This document shows positions 17,684 through 25,981 of a stretch of DNA of 64,000 bases, piece by piece (positions within the stretch are counted from its first letter, which is position 1; each line of letters begins with the position of its first letter). Source of the stretch: Haloferax marinum (lineage in GTDB: Archaea; Halobacteriota; Halobacteria; Halobacteriales; Haloferacaceae); NCBI RefSeq assembly GCF_009674625.1, contig NZ_WKJQ01000003.1, positions 124,001 to 188,000 on the forward strand. The letters run 5' to 3'. Both the position numbers and the translations under genes were made by a program. The notes under the pieces are model-generated. The model was not told the DNA's origin. It saw only the letters and a list, made by a program, of their open reading frames with translations, and did no database searches.

Positions 17684-19207
17684 TTAGAAGTCGGTGAGAC
17701 CGGCTTGCTGGCCTGCTGCACCACCGCTACCGCTGTCAGTCGTATCTCTCCGAGGCGCGTCGGTGATGGCTTCGTAGACGTGCCAGAGGGCACGGCAGTC
17801 GTCTTCACAGTACGCTTCGTGACGGTCCCACTCAGGTTCGCTGTGTGGCCTGTCTGGATTCCGCATGAACTCTTGATACGCCGCCGCAGTTTGTGCACCA
17901 GTTAGCCCAGTTCCTGCGGATTCGTACCCGAGCGCGCGAGCAACGTGGTCCAGTTTGTTCGTCCGTCCAGGAAGCAAGGCGTTTCCATCGCGGACGGCCC
18001 ACTTGTACAGGTCGTAGGTCCAGATATCGTCCCACGCAGTCGTGTACTCGGGGAGATACTGTTCGAGGAACTCCGTGATGTACAGATAGTCGAACCCGTA
18101 CCCGTTCCACGTGATGACGGTTCTGTCACTGTGGTTGGCGACGAGCCACGTGATGAACGCTTCGAGAACTGGCTTTGGGTTCTTCGGATGTCGCTTTTCG
18201 ACGAACGCTTGGTACTGGTCTGTCGCTGGGTCGTAGACACCGAACTGCCAGATAATCGTGGGTGAGAGGCCGTCGGTTTCGATGTCGAGACACAGCGGCG
18301 GGCGGTCGTCCCGAGTTTTGACCGGGGTCTTGTTCGTGAGGACGAGTGGGTCACCGGACTCGACGACATCGGCGTGGGCGTGAATCTTCTCGGCGGTCGA
18401 CCGCCCGATTCCAGGTAACTGAGCCAGTTCGGTGACGGCGAGGTTACGAACGTCGTCCATGGTTCGACAGCCACGTTTTTGGAGTCGCTTCGCGGTTGCT
18501 CTTCCGACGCCGTTCAGCGCTCTGAGACCGAACTGGCTCGGGGAAACAGCTTGTGCGGCAACGTCTCCTTGTGACGTGCACGTGTACTGTGCGAACTGTG
18601 AGTCGCCGCGTTCGGTCGCACCCAACCCTGCGATTGGGACGCGAACCGTGGTGTGTTTGTACGGGAGTTCCCACTCGTGATGGTAGTCTGCAGGTTGGCC
18701 ACCCGCGAAGACTGTGACCGGTTCGGGGAGGGTCACACTGATTGCTGCCAGCTCTTCTCCGCTGGGGAGCGTGGTAGTGAGATTCGTCGGGTCCCACTCG
18801 ACGGAGACAGACGGGATGACGAGAAACGTCGCCGCCCCGCTCCCCGTCTGTCGTTCTCCCGTGGTCAATTCCGAGTGAAGTTGTGGGAGGACGTCCCGAC
18901 TCTGTACTGCCACGATGTCGATCGTCTCGGCAGGTGGAGCGACGTTTGGCGCTTCGTGTACACCTGCGTCGGCAGCGTATCGGTAGTGCTGAACACGGTC
19001 AGCGTCTTGTCCAAGCTGCGGGTGGACGACTGGAGTGGCCGGTGCGGCGTCACGGACTGCTGCGTGAGCTCTTGCATTGCGAGGACCTGGGACCGTGACG
19101 ATATCCGGCGCGAAGTACTGAATCACGTCGGAGACAGCGGACTGAGGGACGCGCTCTAGCGTAGTTGCTGGCAACGTAACCATCCCAACAGAGTCGTCTG
19201 CCGCCAT
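17684..19207 (-). CDS. mrfB: HhH plus DEDDy 3'-5' exonuclease (MrfB-like)
   Basis: 507 residues from the ATG at 19207. The open frame runs to 19399, but the upstream part is repetitive, and a TATA-like element (minus strand, 19235-19244) sits about 32 bases before this start. The middle has two helix-hairpin-helix repeats (FGLRALNGVGRATAKRLQKR; ELAQLPGIGRSTAEKI). The C-terminus is an RNase H-like exonuclease of the YprB/PF13482 type with LCLDIETDG, TWNGYGFDYLYI and EAYCEDDCRALW, so the DEDD set is complete. The N-terminal 230 residues are a separate, unassigned domain. Paired with the MrfA-like helicase, as in Bacillus. Confidence 0.82.
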   Translation of the reverse strand: MAADDSVGMVTLPATTLERVPQSAVSDVIQYFAPDIVTVPGPRNARAHAAVRDAAPATPVVHPQLGQDADRVQHYRYAADAGVHEAPNVAPPAETIDIVAVQSRDVLPQLHSELTTGERQTGSGAATFLVIPSVSVEWDPTNLTTTLPSGEELAAISVTLPEPVTVFAGGQPADYHHEWELPYKHTTVRVPIAGLGATERGDSQFAQYTCTSQGDVAAQAVSPSQFGLRALNGVGRATAKRLQKRGCRTMDDVRNLAVTELAQLPGIGRSTAEKIHAHADVVESGDPLVLTNKTPVKTRDDRPPLCLDIETDGLSPTIIWQFGVYDPATDQYQAFVEKRHPKNPKPVLEAFITWLVANHSDRTVITWNGYGFDYLYITEFLEQYLPEYTTAWDDIWTYDLYKWAVRDGNALLPGRTNKLDHVARALGYESAGTGLTGAQTAAAYQEFMRNPDRPHSEPEWDRHEAYCEDDCRALWHVYEAITDAPRRDTTDSGSGGAAGQQAGLTDF

Positions 19208-19234
19208 TACTGAGTACTCGTTCTTGGTCGATCC

Positions 19235-19244
19235 GTATAAAAAT
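19235..19244 (-). promoter_or_regulatory. TATA box for mrfB
   Basis: GTATAAAAAT on the plus strand reads ATTTTTATAC toward mrfB. It lies about 30 bases before the ATG at 19207. Confidence 0.5.
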
Positions 19245-19291
19245 GTCTCAGGCTCGGTGAAAGTGAAGCCGGTGTCGACAGTGTTGTTGGA

Positions 19292-19332
19292 TGTTGGGTG
19301 TCGGGTATTGGCTGGTGGGTGTTGGGTGTCGG
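19292..19332. repeat. G/T-rich 13-bp direct repeat upstream of mrfB
   Basis: TGTTGGGTGTCGG occurs at 19292-19304 and 19320-19332 within a run of related GGGTG units (about 19286-19345). It lies 85-130 bases upstream of the mrfB start. Confidence 0.7.
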
Positions 19333-19498
19333 ATAGTGGGCAGTAGATGTTGAGCGCTGGACGAGAGGGTGAGAGGTGTACTCCCAAACTCGACTGCACT
19401 GAACGAGTGTCTGTTCTCGCCGTGCCCGTGAGTGTGAGTTCCGAGTCGAAACTCAGTTGAGTTCGTCTACCGCCGACTGGATGGTCTCTCCGGTACTC

Positions 19499-20545
19499 TC
19501 AGACCACTTTCGCCAGTGCGTCCATCACGCGGTCGACTTTCTGAATATCTGCATTGTAGCCCATGTGACCCACACGGAGAATATCGTCGGCAAGGTCAGC
19601 GAGCCCGGTCGAGAGGACGATGTCGTGTTCTTCTTCGAGTTCTCGCTGGACCGCCTTCGCCTGGCCAGGCAGGTGGAACGCCGTCACCGTCGGGGCACTC
19701 CGTTCAGCGTCGGGATACAGGTCTATACCCAACTCAGCGCCGCGTTCTCGGCAGTGTGCAGCGGCCTCTTCGTGACGTTCGTAGACAGCGTCCAACCCCT
19801 CGTCGAGAACCATCGACAGTGACTCGTCGAGCGCGGCGATGTTAGCCACGAGATGCGTGTACGGGAACATCTCACTCGTATCTCTCCACGGAAGGAGGTT
19901 CGTGTAGAGTGATTTGGGGTCTCGCTCTTCTGCAACGTCCCAGGCACGGTCACTGACAGCAACCGTCGTCAGTCCCGGTGGGGAACTGAACGCTTTCTGC
20001 GACGCACCGAGGTTGATGTCGATGTACTCGCTGGGGACAGGGGTGCCACCGAGCGACGAGACAGCGTCGACGACGGTCAACACGTCGTGGTCGTGGAGCA
20101 GTTCGAGGATCGGTGCGATGTCGTTGAGTGTTCCAGTCGGGGTCTCACAGTGGACCATCGTCGCAACTTTGTAGTCACTGCTGTCGAGTGCTGCTTCGAT
20201 TCTCTCAACGTCGAGTGGTTCAGAGTAATCGCCACTGACGAGCGTCGGGTTACCACCGTAGTTTTCGACAAAGTCGGCGAATCCGTCACCGTAGAGTCCG
20301 TTCGAGAGACAGAGTACCTCGTCACCTGGGGCGACAGTCGAGGCGATGGCCGCTTCGAGGCCGAGAATTCCCTCACCTCCCATGACGATGACGTCGTCTT
20401 CGGTGTCGTAGACGCGCTGGAGTTTCGAACAAACGTCGTCGTACATGTCGAAGAACGATTGCTCGACGTCGGGGTTCGGCATCGAGTCGCTCATTCGGTT
20501 GCGGACCCGCGGTGGAACCGCCGTCGGGCCTGGAGTCATCTGCAT
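19499..20545 (-). CDS. Class V PLP aminotransferase (alanine/serine-glyoxylate aminotransferase type)
   Basis: 348 residues. It begins MQMTPGPTAVPPRV, the typical start of alanine-glyoxylate aminotransferases. Family motifs: VMGGEGILGLEAAI, HCETPTGTLNDI, VVDAVSSLGG (Asp to the PLP nitrogen) and GASQKAFSSPPGL, in which the Lys forms the Schiff base. It transfers an amino group from Ala or Ser to glyoxylate or pyruvate, or acts on phosphoserine-type substrates. Divergent from the HypE-like gene with about 97 nt between starts. Confidence 0.88.
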   Translation of the reverse strand: MQMTPGPTAVPPRVRNRMSDSMPNPDVEQSFFDMYDDVCSKLQRVYDTEDDVIVMGGEGILGLEAAIASTVAPGDEVLCLSNGLYGDGFADFVENYGGNPTLVSGDYSEPLDVERIEAALDSSDYKVATMVHCETPTGTLNDIAPILELLHDHDVLTVVDAVSSLGGTPVPSEYIDINLGASQKAFSSPPGLTTVAVSDRAWDVAEERDPKSLYTNLLPWRDTSEMFPYTHLVANIAALDESLSMVLDEGLDAVYERHEEAAAHCRERGAELGIDLYPDAERSAPTVTAFHLPGQAKAVQRELEEEHDIVLSTGLADLADDILRVGHMGYNADIQKVDRVMDALAKVV

Positions 20546-20642
20546 AGACGTCCGTTACGAGGGAACGAATTTAGCCATATGGGGTTCGGTCGAGGCGCTT
20601 CCGAACGGGAAGACACAAGAGCGAACCGACAGAGGTGAGGAC

Positions 20643-21620
20643 ATGAGCAAACTCTCGCCCGCGGACCTCGACCGCTACATCTTCTCGCGGACGGGTGCGG
20701 CTAACGACGGCCTGCTCGTCGGCGCTGGCTACGGCGAAGACGCCGCTGCCATCGCAACCGAAGACGGAACGATGGTCGTCAGTAGCGACCCCATCTCACT
20801 CGCTGCCGAACGAATCGGTACCCTCGGAGTCGCGATCGCGAGCAACGACGTCGCCGCCTGTGGTGGCATGCCCGAATGGCTCGTGAGTACCATCCTGCTC
20901 CCTGAAGCGGACGTCGAACTACTCGACGAAATCACCGCACAACTCGACGCCGAAGCGAACCGATTAGGAATTACTATCGTCGGTGGTCACACGGAGACGG
21001 TCGCGGGGCTTTCTCGACCGCTTCTTTCGCTCACGTGCATGGGGCCGGCAGACCGATACGTCCCGACGTCGGGGGCAGAACCCGGTGACGAAGTGATTCT
21101 CACGAAAGGAGCAGGCATCGAAGGAACCGCCGTTCTCGCGACGGATTTCACCACAGACCTCGACGCGGCCGGCGTCGATACCGAGACAGTTGGCCGTGCC
21201 GTCGGCTACTTCGACGATATCAGCGTTCTTCCCGAGTCGGTCGTCCTCTCACCCGTCGCTACCGCGATGCACGACCCGACTGAAGGGGGTGTCCTCAACG
21301 GACTGGTCGAACTTGCGTGTGCGTCAGACGTCCACATCGACGTATCTGAAGGAGATGTCCCGGTTCGTCCCGAGACGAACACGCTCTGCGCGGCGATGGG
21401 TGTCGACCCACTCCGAATTCTTGGGTCGGGTGCGCTGCTCGCGACAGTCCCCCGTGATGAGGTCGCGTCGACACTCGAAGCACTCGACGCAGAAAATATC
21501 GACTCGACAGTCGTCGCGACTGTCGAAGAAGCAACTGACGAGGACGACGTTGGTGTCGTCTACGAGGGTGGACACTACACTGACGGCGTCGAAGACGACA
21601 TGTACGACCTCTGGGACTGA
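20643..21620 (+). CDS. AIR synthase / HypE-family protein
   Basis: 325 residues from the ATG at 20643, preceded by GGTGAGG; the frame is open further upstream but overlaps the divergent gene. Motifs of the PurM/HypE superfamily: GYGEDAAAI, ASNDVAACGGMPEWL, TIVGGHTE, HDPTEGGVLNGL, and the C-terminal VVYEGG. HypE itself ends in a Cys needed for cyanation of hydrogenase; this protein ends YDLWD, so it lacks that Cys and is unlikely to mature a hydrogenase. True substrate unknown. Confidence 0.82.
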   Translation: MSKLSPADLDRYIFSRTGAANDGLLVGAGYGEDAAAIATEDGTMVVSSDPISLAAERIGTLGVAIASNDVAACGGMPEWLVSTILLPEADVELLDEITAQLDAEANRLGITIVGGHTETVAGLSRPLLSLTCMGPADRYVPTSGAEPGDEVILTKGAGIEGTAVLATDFTTDLDAAGVDTETVGRAVGYFDDISVLPESVVLSPVATAMHDPTEGGVLNGLVELACASDVHIDVSEGDVPVRPETNTLCAAMGVDPLRILGSGALLATVPRDEVASTLEALDAENIDSTVVATVEEATDEDDVGVVYEGGHYTDGVEDDMYDLWD

Positions 21621-22065
21621 ATCGGTGACTATCGTGAGAGGTGGGTTTCGCAGCGTTTCGACCGAGTAAGCTGTGCTGAGAGGATTTCTGAGTATGCCGA
21701 TTGGTGGGTCTCCACTGCATATGTAAAATACACAATCATTCTGCATACGTCGTTGTCCGTGGGAGACAACGAGGATTAGTAGATATTGACAGTTCTGTCG
21801 GCGATGCGCGATATATCGCATTTCGCTATATCAATAATCAGAGCTTGGTCCGCCACAACCTCGGAGGATGGAACTGTTGCGTGCCTTCTATTCAAGCACA
21901 ACAACGGAGAAATAGGTGCAGTCTATCGGTTTTGATTTCATATCACTCAGAAAACCTTTCCACGCTTTCTCACCGTGACGAACTCGGAAATCACGAGACG
22001 AGGGCCTAATCAAACACAAACCATGTGAAAATAAGACACGCAACAGTTCCATCCTCCGAAGTTGT
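21621..22065. other. Intergenic stretch containing an inverted duplicated segment
   Basis: No intact gene. It is AT-richer than its surroundings. It holds two near-identical 30-bp arms in opposite orientation, annotated separately, and a short minus-strand open frame (about 21780-21925, ending DISRIADRTVNIY) that reads like a protein tail but has no start. Confidence 0.4.
21854..21883 (+). repeat. Left arm of a 30-bp inverted repeat
   Basis: 29 of 30 bases match the reverse complement of 22037-22066; the mismatch is C/T. The flanking bases also match except for changes that look like codon third positions. The arms are 153 bp apart. Confidence 0.9.
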
Positions 22066-22066
22066 G
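22037..22066 (-). repeat. Right arm of the 30-bp inverted repeat
   Basis: Partner of 21854-21883. It directly abuts the truncated coding sequence that runs to 22440. Confidence 0.9.
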
Positions 22067-22440
22067 ACGAACTTCCGGAACCACGCGAACCCCTGCCGAT
22101 ACCTGACGAAGATGAACTCGAAATCGGAGAGCCCTACTCTGGGCCAAGAAACGGATATCAGTTCAGTGTCGACCACGAAGGGTCTCCGTTCGAAAAGACT
22201 AGTGGTGGACGGAAGTTCATCACGACAGACTCGGTCCGGCAGGTTGCCAAGTTCGTCTCTGAACTCAAAGGGGGAGGTGCTGTGACAGTCAACGAAGCAC
22301 ACCACGCAATCGCGTACGAAGATGGCAACCCAATCTTCGCAGGTGTCGTCGACGAACCGAGTTTGTGGGAGTACAAAGAGAACGACGGAGAGGGAAGTCT
22401 CGTGAGCGACCCTGACGATTACGAAGACCTATTCGGATAA
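22066..22440 (+). pseudogene. 5'-truncated gene remnant, unknown family
   Basis: An open frame with protein-like composition ends at TAA 22438-22440 and reads DELEIGEPYSGPRNGYQFSV, then VRQVAKFVSELKGGG, NEAHHAIAYEDGN and PDDYEDLFG at its end. It has no ATG, GTG or TTG in frame back to the previous stop near 21977. Coding character begins right at the inverted-repeat arm, so the 5' part was probably lost. It is convergent with the nuclease gene that ends at 22459. Confidence 0.5.
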
Positions 22441-22458
22441 TCACCCAGGGGCGTTGAT

Positions 22459-23664
22459 TCAGGCTTGTGTGCCTGGACCGGATTTACTCATCTCTCCGAC
22501 GATGTTGTTCAACCGCGTCGTCACCTCACCCTGAATATCGTCGAGACTTTCCTCGATACCATTTGCACTCTTCCTGATGCTGCTACACTTCCGTTTCACG
22601 TTCGTGAACTTGCTGACCGAGTCTTCGATCTCTTCGACCTGTGTTCTCACGAACTCGGGGTCGACGTCGTCGCCAGCGTCGAGGTGAGACTGGACGGCTC
22701 GCATCTCTGCCCAATTGAACCCGATATTGAGGAGCCGAGAGTCGACATCGTCGTCTTCGTCGGCGCTCAGAGCGACAGAGAGGAATTCACCATCGAACTC
22801 TCGGAAGTAGCCCACCTTGTTTGGAACGTAGCTTTCGCACTCGCTGACGAAGATTCCGTAGTCTGCATCGCGGTTCTCGATGGCTTCTCGCATCTCTTCT
22901 TTGATGCGTGGTTGCGTGTAGTTCTGCTCACTTTTTGCCTCGACGACGATCCGCTGATTAGTCGGACCGAGAGTCACGACGAAGTCGCCGACCTTGCTCT
23001 CTGCGAGTTCTCCGACGGCCTCACCAGTTCGGTCGAACGAGTGACTGGATCCGTACACGAGGTCAGTCAGGAACTGAGCGACAGTATCTTCGAAGACGTG
23101 ACCCTTCTCAGTCGTTCGTTGTCGGACCTCTTTTCTCCCTTTTTCGACTTGGAGTTGCTTCGAAAGTTCGCGTATCTCCCCACGGAGGGCTTCACGAAGT
23201 CGGTTCGTCGGTGTTCCCTCCCTATCAGGGTCGAGTGCGTCCTGAATTCGTTCGCCATCCTCTCCGAGCTCTTCGTCGAGTCGTCTCGCGAAGAGTCCTT
23301 CCTCACCGAAGACGTCGTCGAGTTCTCGGTTGAGCCTACCCTCGGGACCGAGGTGCCGATCGAGAATCGAAGAGACTTCTCCGTCGTCACCGAACCGGCG
23401 GTCGAGTTCCTCTCTGACGTCATCGATTTCGGCTTCGAAGCCCGAACGCATCTGCTCGAACTCGTGTTTCACGTGTTCGACCTGCTTCGACGTTTCTGCG
23501 AGCGAGAGTGTCGCAGTGCCGATTCGCAATGCCTGATGGAAGGCCTCCTCACGGTTTGCAGCGTCGTGTTCTCCGAGGTACTCGGCTAGCTCGTGATCTT
23601 CGATCGTAAGGTCGTCGATCCGAACGGTACCGTCCTGTTCATCGAGGTGTATCTTTGATGTCAT
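22459..23664 (-). CDS. Coiled-coil PD-(D/E)XK nuclease
   Basis: 401 residues. The N-terminal 50 residues look like a ribbon-helix-helix (TVRIDDLTIEDHELAEYL, REEAFHQALRIG). Residues about 55-190 are coiled coil with three Gly-broken repeats (HLGPEGRLNREL, VFGEEGLFARRL, ELGEDGERIQDAL). From about 190 comes a restriction-endonuclease-like core: Glu in KGHVFEDTVAQFL, Asp in VGDFVVTLG, and ExK in RIVVEAKSEQNY. It is the last gene of the seven-gene run, 28 nt after the beta-CASP gene. It should cut DNA; the coiled coil may drive oligomerisation or sensing. Confidence 0.75.
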   Translation of the reverse strand: MTSKIHLDEQDGTVRIDDLTIEDHELAEYLGEHDAANREEAFHQALRIGTATLSLAETSKQVEHVKHEFEQMRSGFEAEIDDVREELDRRFGDDGEVSSILDRHLGPEGRLNRELDDVFGEEGLFARRLDEELGEDGERIQDALDPDREGTPTNRLREALRGEIRELSKQLQVEKGRKEVRQRTTEKGHVFEDTVAQFLTDLVYGSSHSFDRTGEAVGELAESKVGDFVVTLGPTNQRIVVEAKSEQNYTQPRIKEEMREAIENRDADYGIFVSECESYVPNKVGYFREFDGEFLSVALSADEDDDVDSRLLNIGFNWAEMRAVQSHLDAGDDVDPEFVRTQVEEIEDSVSKFTNVKRKCSSIRKSANGIEESLDDIQGEVTTRLNNIVGEMSKSGPGTQA

Positions 23665-23692
23665 GGTTGTTGGAGAGTTGGCTTATCGGTGG

Positions 23693-25981
23693 CTAGTTCT
23701 CTTCGTCACTGAGTGCCCAGAGGATCGCCGCGTCGGCGAAGTCACCGCGAGTATCGAAGCCGTACCTGTCGTTGGCGACCGCCGCTTCGATCAGTCGCTC
23801 GTCGACCTGATGGTCGGAAAGGGAGACTTCGGTCCCAGCAGTGGCACCAAGTAGGTCTGTGAGCGCTGTCCGAACGAACGACGACAGTGAGTCGTGTCCG
23901 TCGTCTTCGACGACGCTGTCGAGCGCATTCGTTAGCCGAGTACCTGCCGTCACGTCGAATCCGAGACTCCCGACCGTCCCCGCTGGTGGTTCTCCTGTCC
24001 GGAGCAATGCTTCGAGGTACGCTTGAATGGATTCAGCGACGAAAGCGTCGGTGGAACCGACACCACCCTCACGTTCGACCAGCGCGAGGAGAAGCGGGTC
24101 GATTTCGAGACTGAATTGTTCAGCGTCGACGTTCTGTTCCTTTTCAACGGACCGGTTCTCGTCGACTGTGTCGGTTGTCACTCGTGTGTCCGCTTCGGGA
24201 GTTGTGTCGGTATCGCGAGTCGTGGCGGGTTCTTCGACGTCTGCGTCCTCGGTCTCGGTCTCGGTCTCGGTGGTTGACGCCGAATCGCTCTCTGTTGTTT
24301 GGCTCTTCTGGTCGTGAGCTTCGGGCTCTGAGCCCTCTTGATGCGTCTCTGTGTCAGAACTCTGTGCGGCCTCTTGGGCGCTAAGTCCATTCCAGGCTCG
24401 CGCCGATACGAGGCTCTTCGGTGTGATAGAATCGGTCGAAAGCGTATCCTGTCGTTCGACGTCTGCACCGACGGTCTTGAACAGTTTTTGTTCGGAGCGA
24501 TTCGTCTGATCGGGCGTCTCTGATTCGTCAGTCATTTGCTTGGATGTCGTATTCTGTGTCGGCTCGTGGTCGTCTCTGTGACCAAGGTGCAACCGTTCGC
24601 GAAGCTGTTCGATGTCGATACCTTCCTCTTCGAGGTCGATCGTCGCGGTCCGGTCGAGCGACACGAGCGGGAGGTCACCGATATCTTTCCCGGCCAGAAA
24701 CCCGAGGTCCATCGGGCGGTCAGGAACTCGAGCAAACCGAGAGTGCATCCATGGTGGTGTCAGCCATCGACCATCATCGAAGAGGGTCAGTTCCACGTCA
24801 GAGCCATCGGACCAGACGCACGGTTTCCAGTCGTTGTATCGGCCTCCTGCACCACCGTGTTCGTGAACGGTTACGACTTCGACAGGGTCGATTTCGTCGA
24901 CGACACTGTCGAGAACGTCTCTCGAAGGGTGTGCAGTGGCGGCAAAGGCGAACGTCGCACACGGTCCACCACCGGATATTGGGGTCTTTCCAGACGAGAC
25001 AAACTGAACGAGACACGCGTTCGGGTCGTCCGAGAGTGCGTCGTAGAGTCGTCCGGAACTCCCTTCGGTTGGAACGTCTGGCCCAGCGATGGCGATGGCA
25101 CCACTATCGAGGCACTCGGTCGTGTGACCGAACTCCGGGATGGTGCGGACAGCTTCGAACTCGTATTCGAGGTCCTCGTAGAGTTTTGCCGCTTGTCCGG
25201 CGATACGTATCGGAACGTCGAGGGCTAATTCGGTGGACGCACTGGTGAGGAGCGTCGCGAGGTGTACAGCATCGAGCCCCCCAGCGGTGACGAGGACGCT
25301 TGCACCTCCGTGTGCCCGTTCCAACGCCGTCGCGATTCCAGCGGTCAACTCGTCGCTCGACGACTCTGCCGTCGCGACGGTGAGGAATAGTGCTTCCACG
25401 TCTGGAGCGACGTCAGGGTCGAAACCGGGGTACCCTCCTGCAGACTCATAGGTGAAGTCGCCAGTGAAGAGGATGTCGTGAGCCCCACCGTCGTCACGGA
25501 ATCGAATTACGTAACCGACCGCACCGGGTGCGTGGCCCGAAGGAATTGGATGGATTCGGACTCCTGGAGCGACGTCTGTCCACGTGTCGACTGGTTTCAC
25601 AGACTCACAAACGCGGGCCGTGTCGGTCACGAACCCACGGTCTGCAGCGGACGCGAGTACCGTCTCGAGTATCTCGGCCGTCGAGGGAGACGCGAGTACC
25701 GGGACGTCGCTCCGAACCACGTTCTCGAGTGACTGGTAATGGTCGGCGTGGGCGTGTGTGAGGCAGACCGCAACGAGCGAATCACTCGGGCGGAGATATG
25801 GGTCGAGTTCTACCCCTTCTCCCGCGTCGACGAGTATACACGATGCCTGCTTTCGGTTTTCGTACTCGAACCGGAGGAGAACCGACTCGTTACCGGCGTC
25901 GACGTTGACGTGGTGGTACGAGACACGGGAAACGGCGTGTTCAGTGGCGGCATCGGAATCGTCTACGAGGTCGGCACTCAT
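23693..25981 (-). CDS. MBL/beta-CASP nuclease-like protein with C-terminal RHH-like modules
   Basis: 762 residues. Residues about 1-440 are a metallo-beta-lactamase fold: LTHAHADHYQSL (HxHxDH), SGHAPGAVGYVI, and LFTGDFTYES (Asp). Later ATAHPSRDVL and VTVHEHGGAG sit where beta-CASP motifs B and C are expected, so it resembles CPSF/RNase J-type nucleases. A long acidic Thr/Glu-rich linker (about 500-620) follows. The last 140 residues read as three RHH-like units (SLEIDPLLLALVEREG; FDVTAGTRLTNALDS; EVSLSDHQVDERLIEAA, each followed by a helix). The start overlaps the VWA stop by 4 nt. Probable DNA or RNA nuclease of the cluster. Confidence 0.75.
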   Translation of the reverse strand: MSADLVDDSDAATEHAVSRVSYHHVNVDAGNESVLLRFEYENRKQASCILVDAGEGVELDPYLRPSDSLVAVCLTHAHADHYQSLENVVRSDVPVLASPSTAEILETVLASAADRGFVTDTARVCESVKPVDTWTDVAPGVRIHPIPSGHAPGAVGYVIRFRDDGGAHDILFTGDFTYESAGGYPGFDPDVAPDVEALFLTVATAESSSDELTAGIATALERAHGGASVLVTAGGLDAVHLATLLTSASTELALDVPIRIAGQAAKLYEDLEYEFEAVRTIPEFGHTTECLDSGAIAIAGPDVPTEGSSGRLYDALSDDPNACLVQFVSSGKTPISGGGPCATFAFAATAHPSRDVLDSVVDEIDPVEVVTVHEHGGAGGRYNDWKPCVWSDGSDVELTLFDDGRWLTPPWMHSRFARVPDRPMDLGFLAGKDIGDLPLVSLDRTATIDLEEEGIDIEQLRERLHLGHRDDHEPTQNTTSKQMTDESETPDQTNRSEQKLFKTVGADVERQDTLSTDSITPKSLVSARAWNGLSAQEAAQSSDTETHQEGSEPEAHDQKSQTTESDSASTTETETETEDADVEEPATTRDTDTTPEADTRVTTDTVDENRSVEKEQNVDAEQFSLEIDPLLLALVEREGGVGSTDAFVAESIQAYLEALLRTGEPPAGTVGSLGFDVTAGTRLTNALDSVVEDDGHDSLSSFVRTALTDLLGATAGTEVSLSDHQVDERLIEAAVANDRYGFDTRGDFADAAILWALSDEEN

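Noticed and set aside
20643..21620. Assignment as hydrogenase maturation factor HypE
   Set aside because: Lacks the C-terminal Cys and has no hydrogenase context; kept as HypE-family only.
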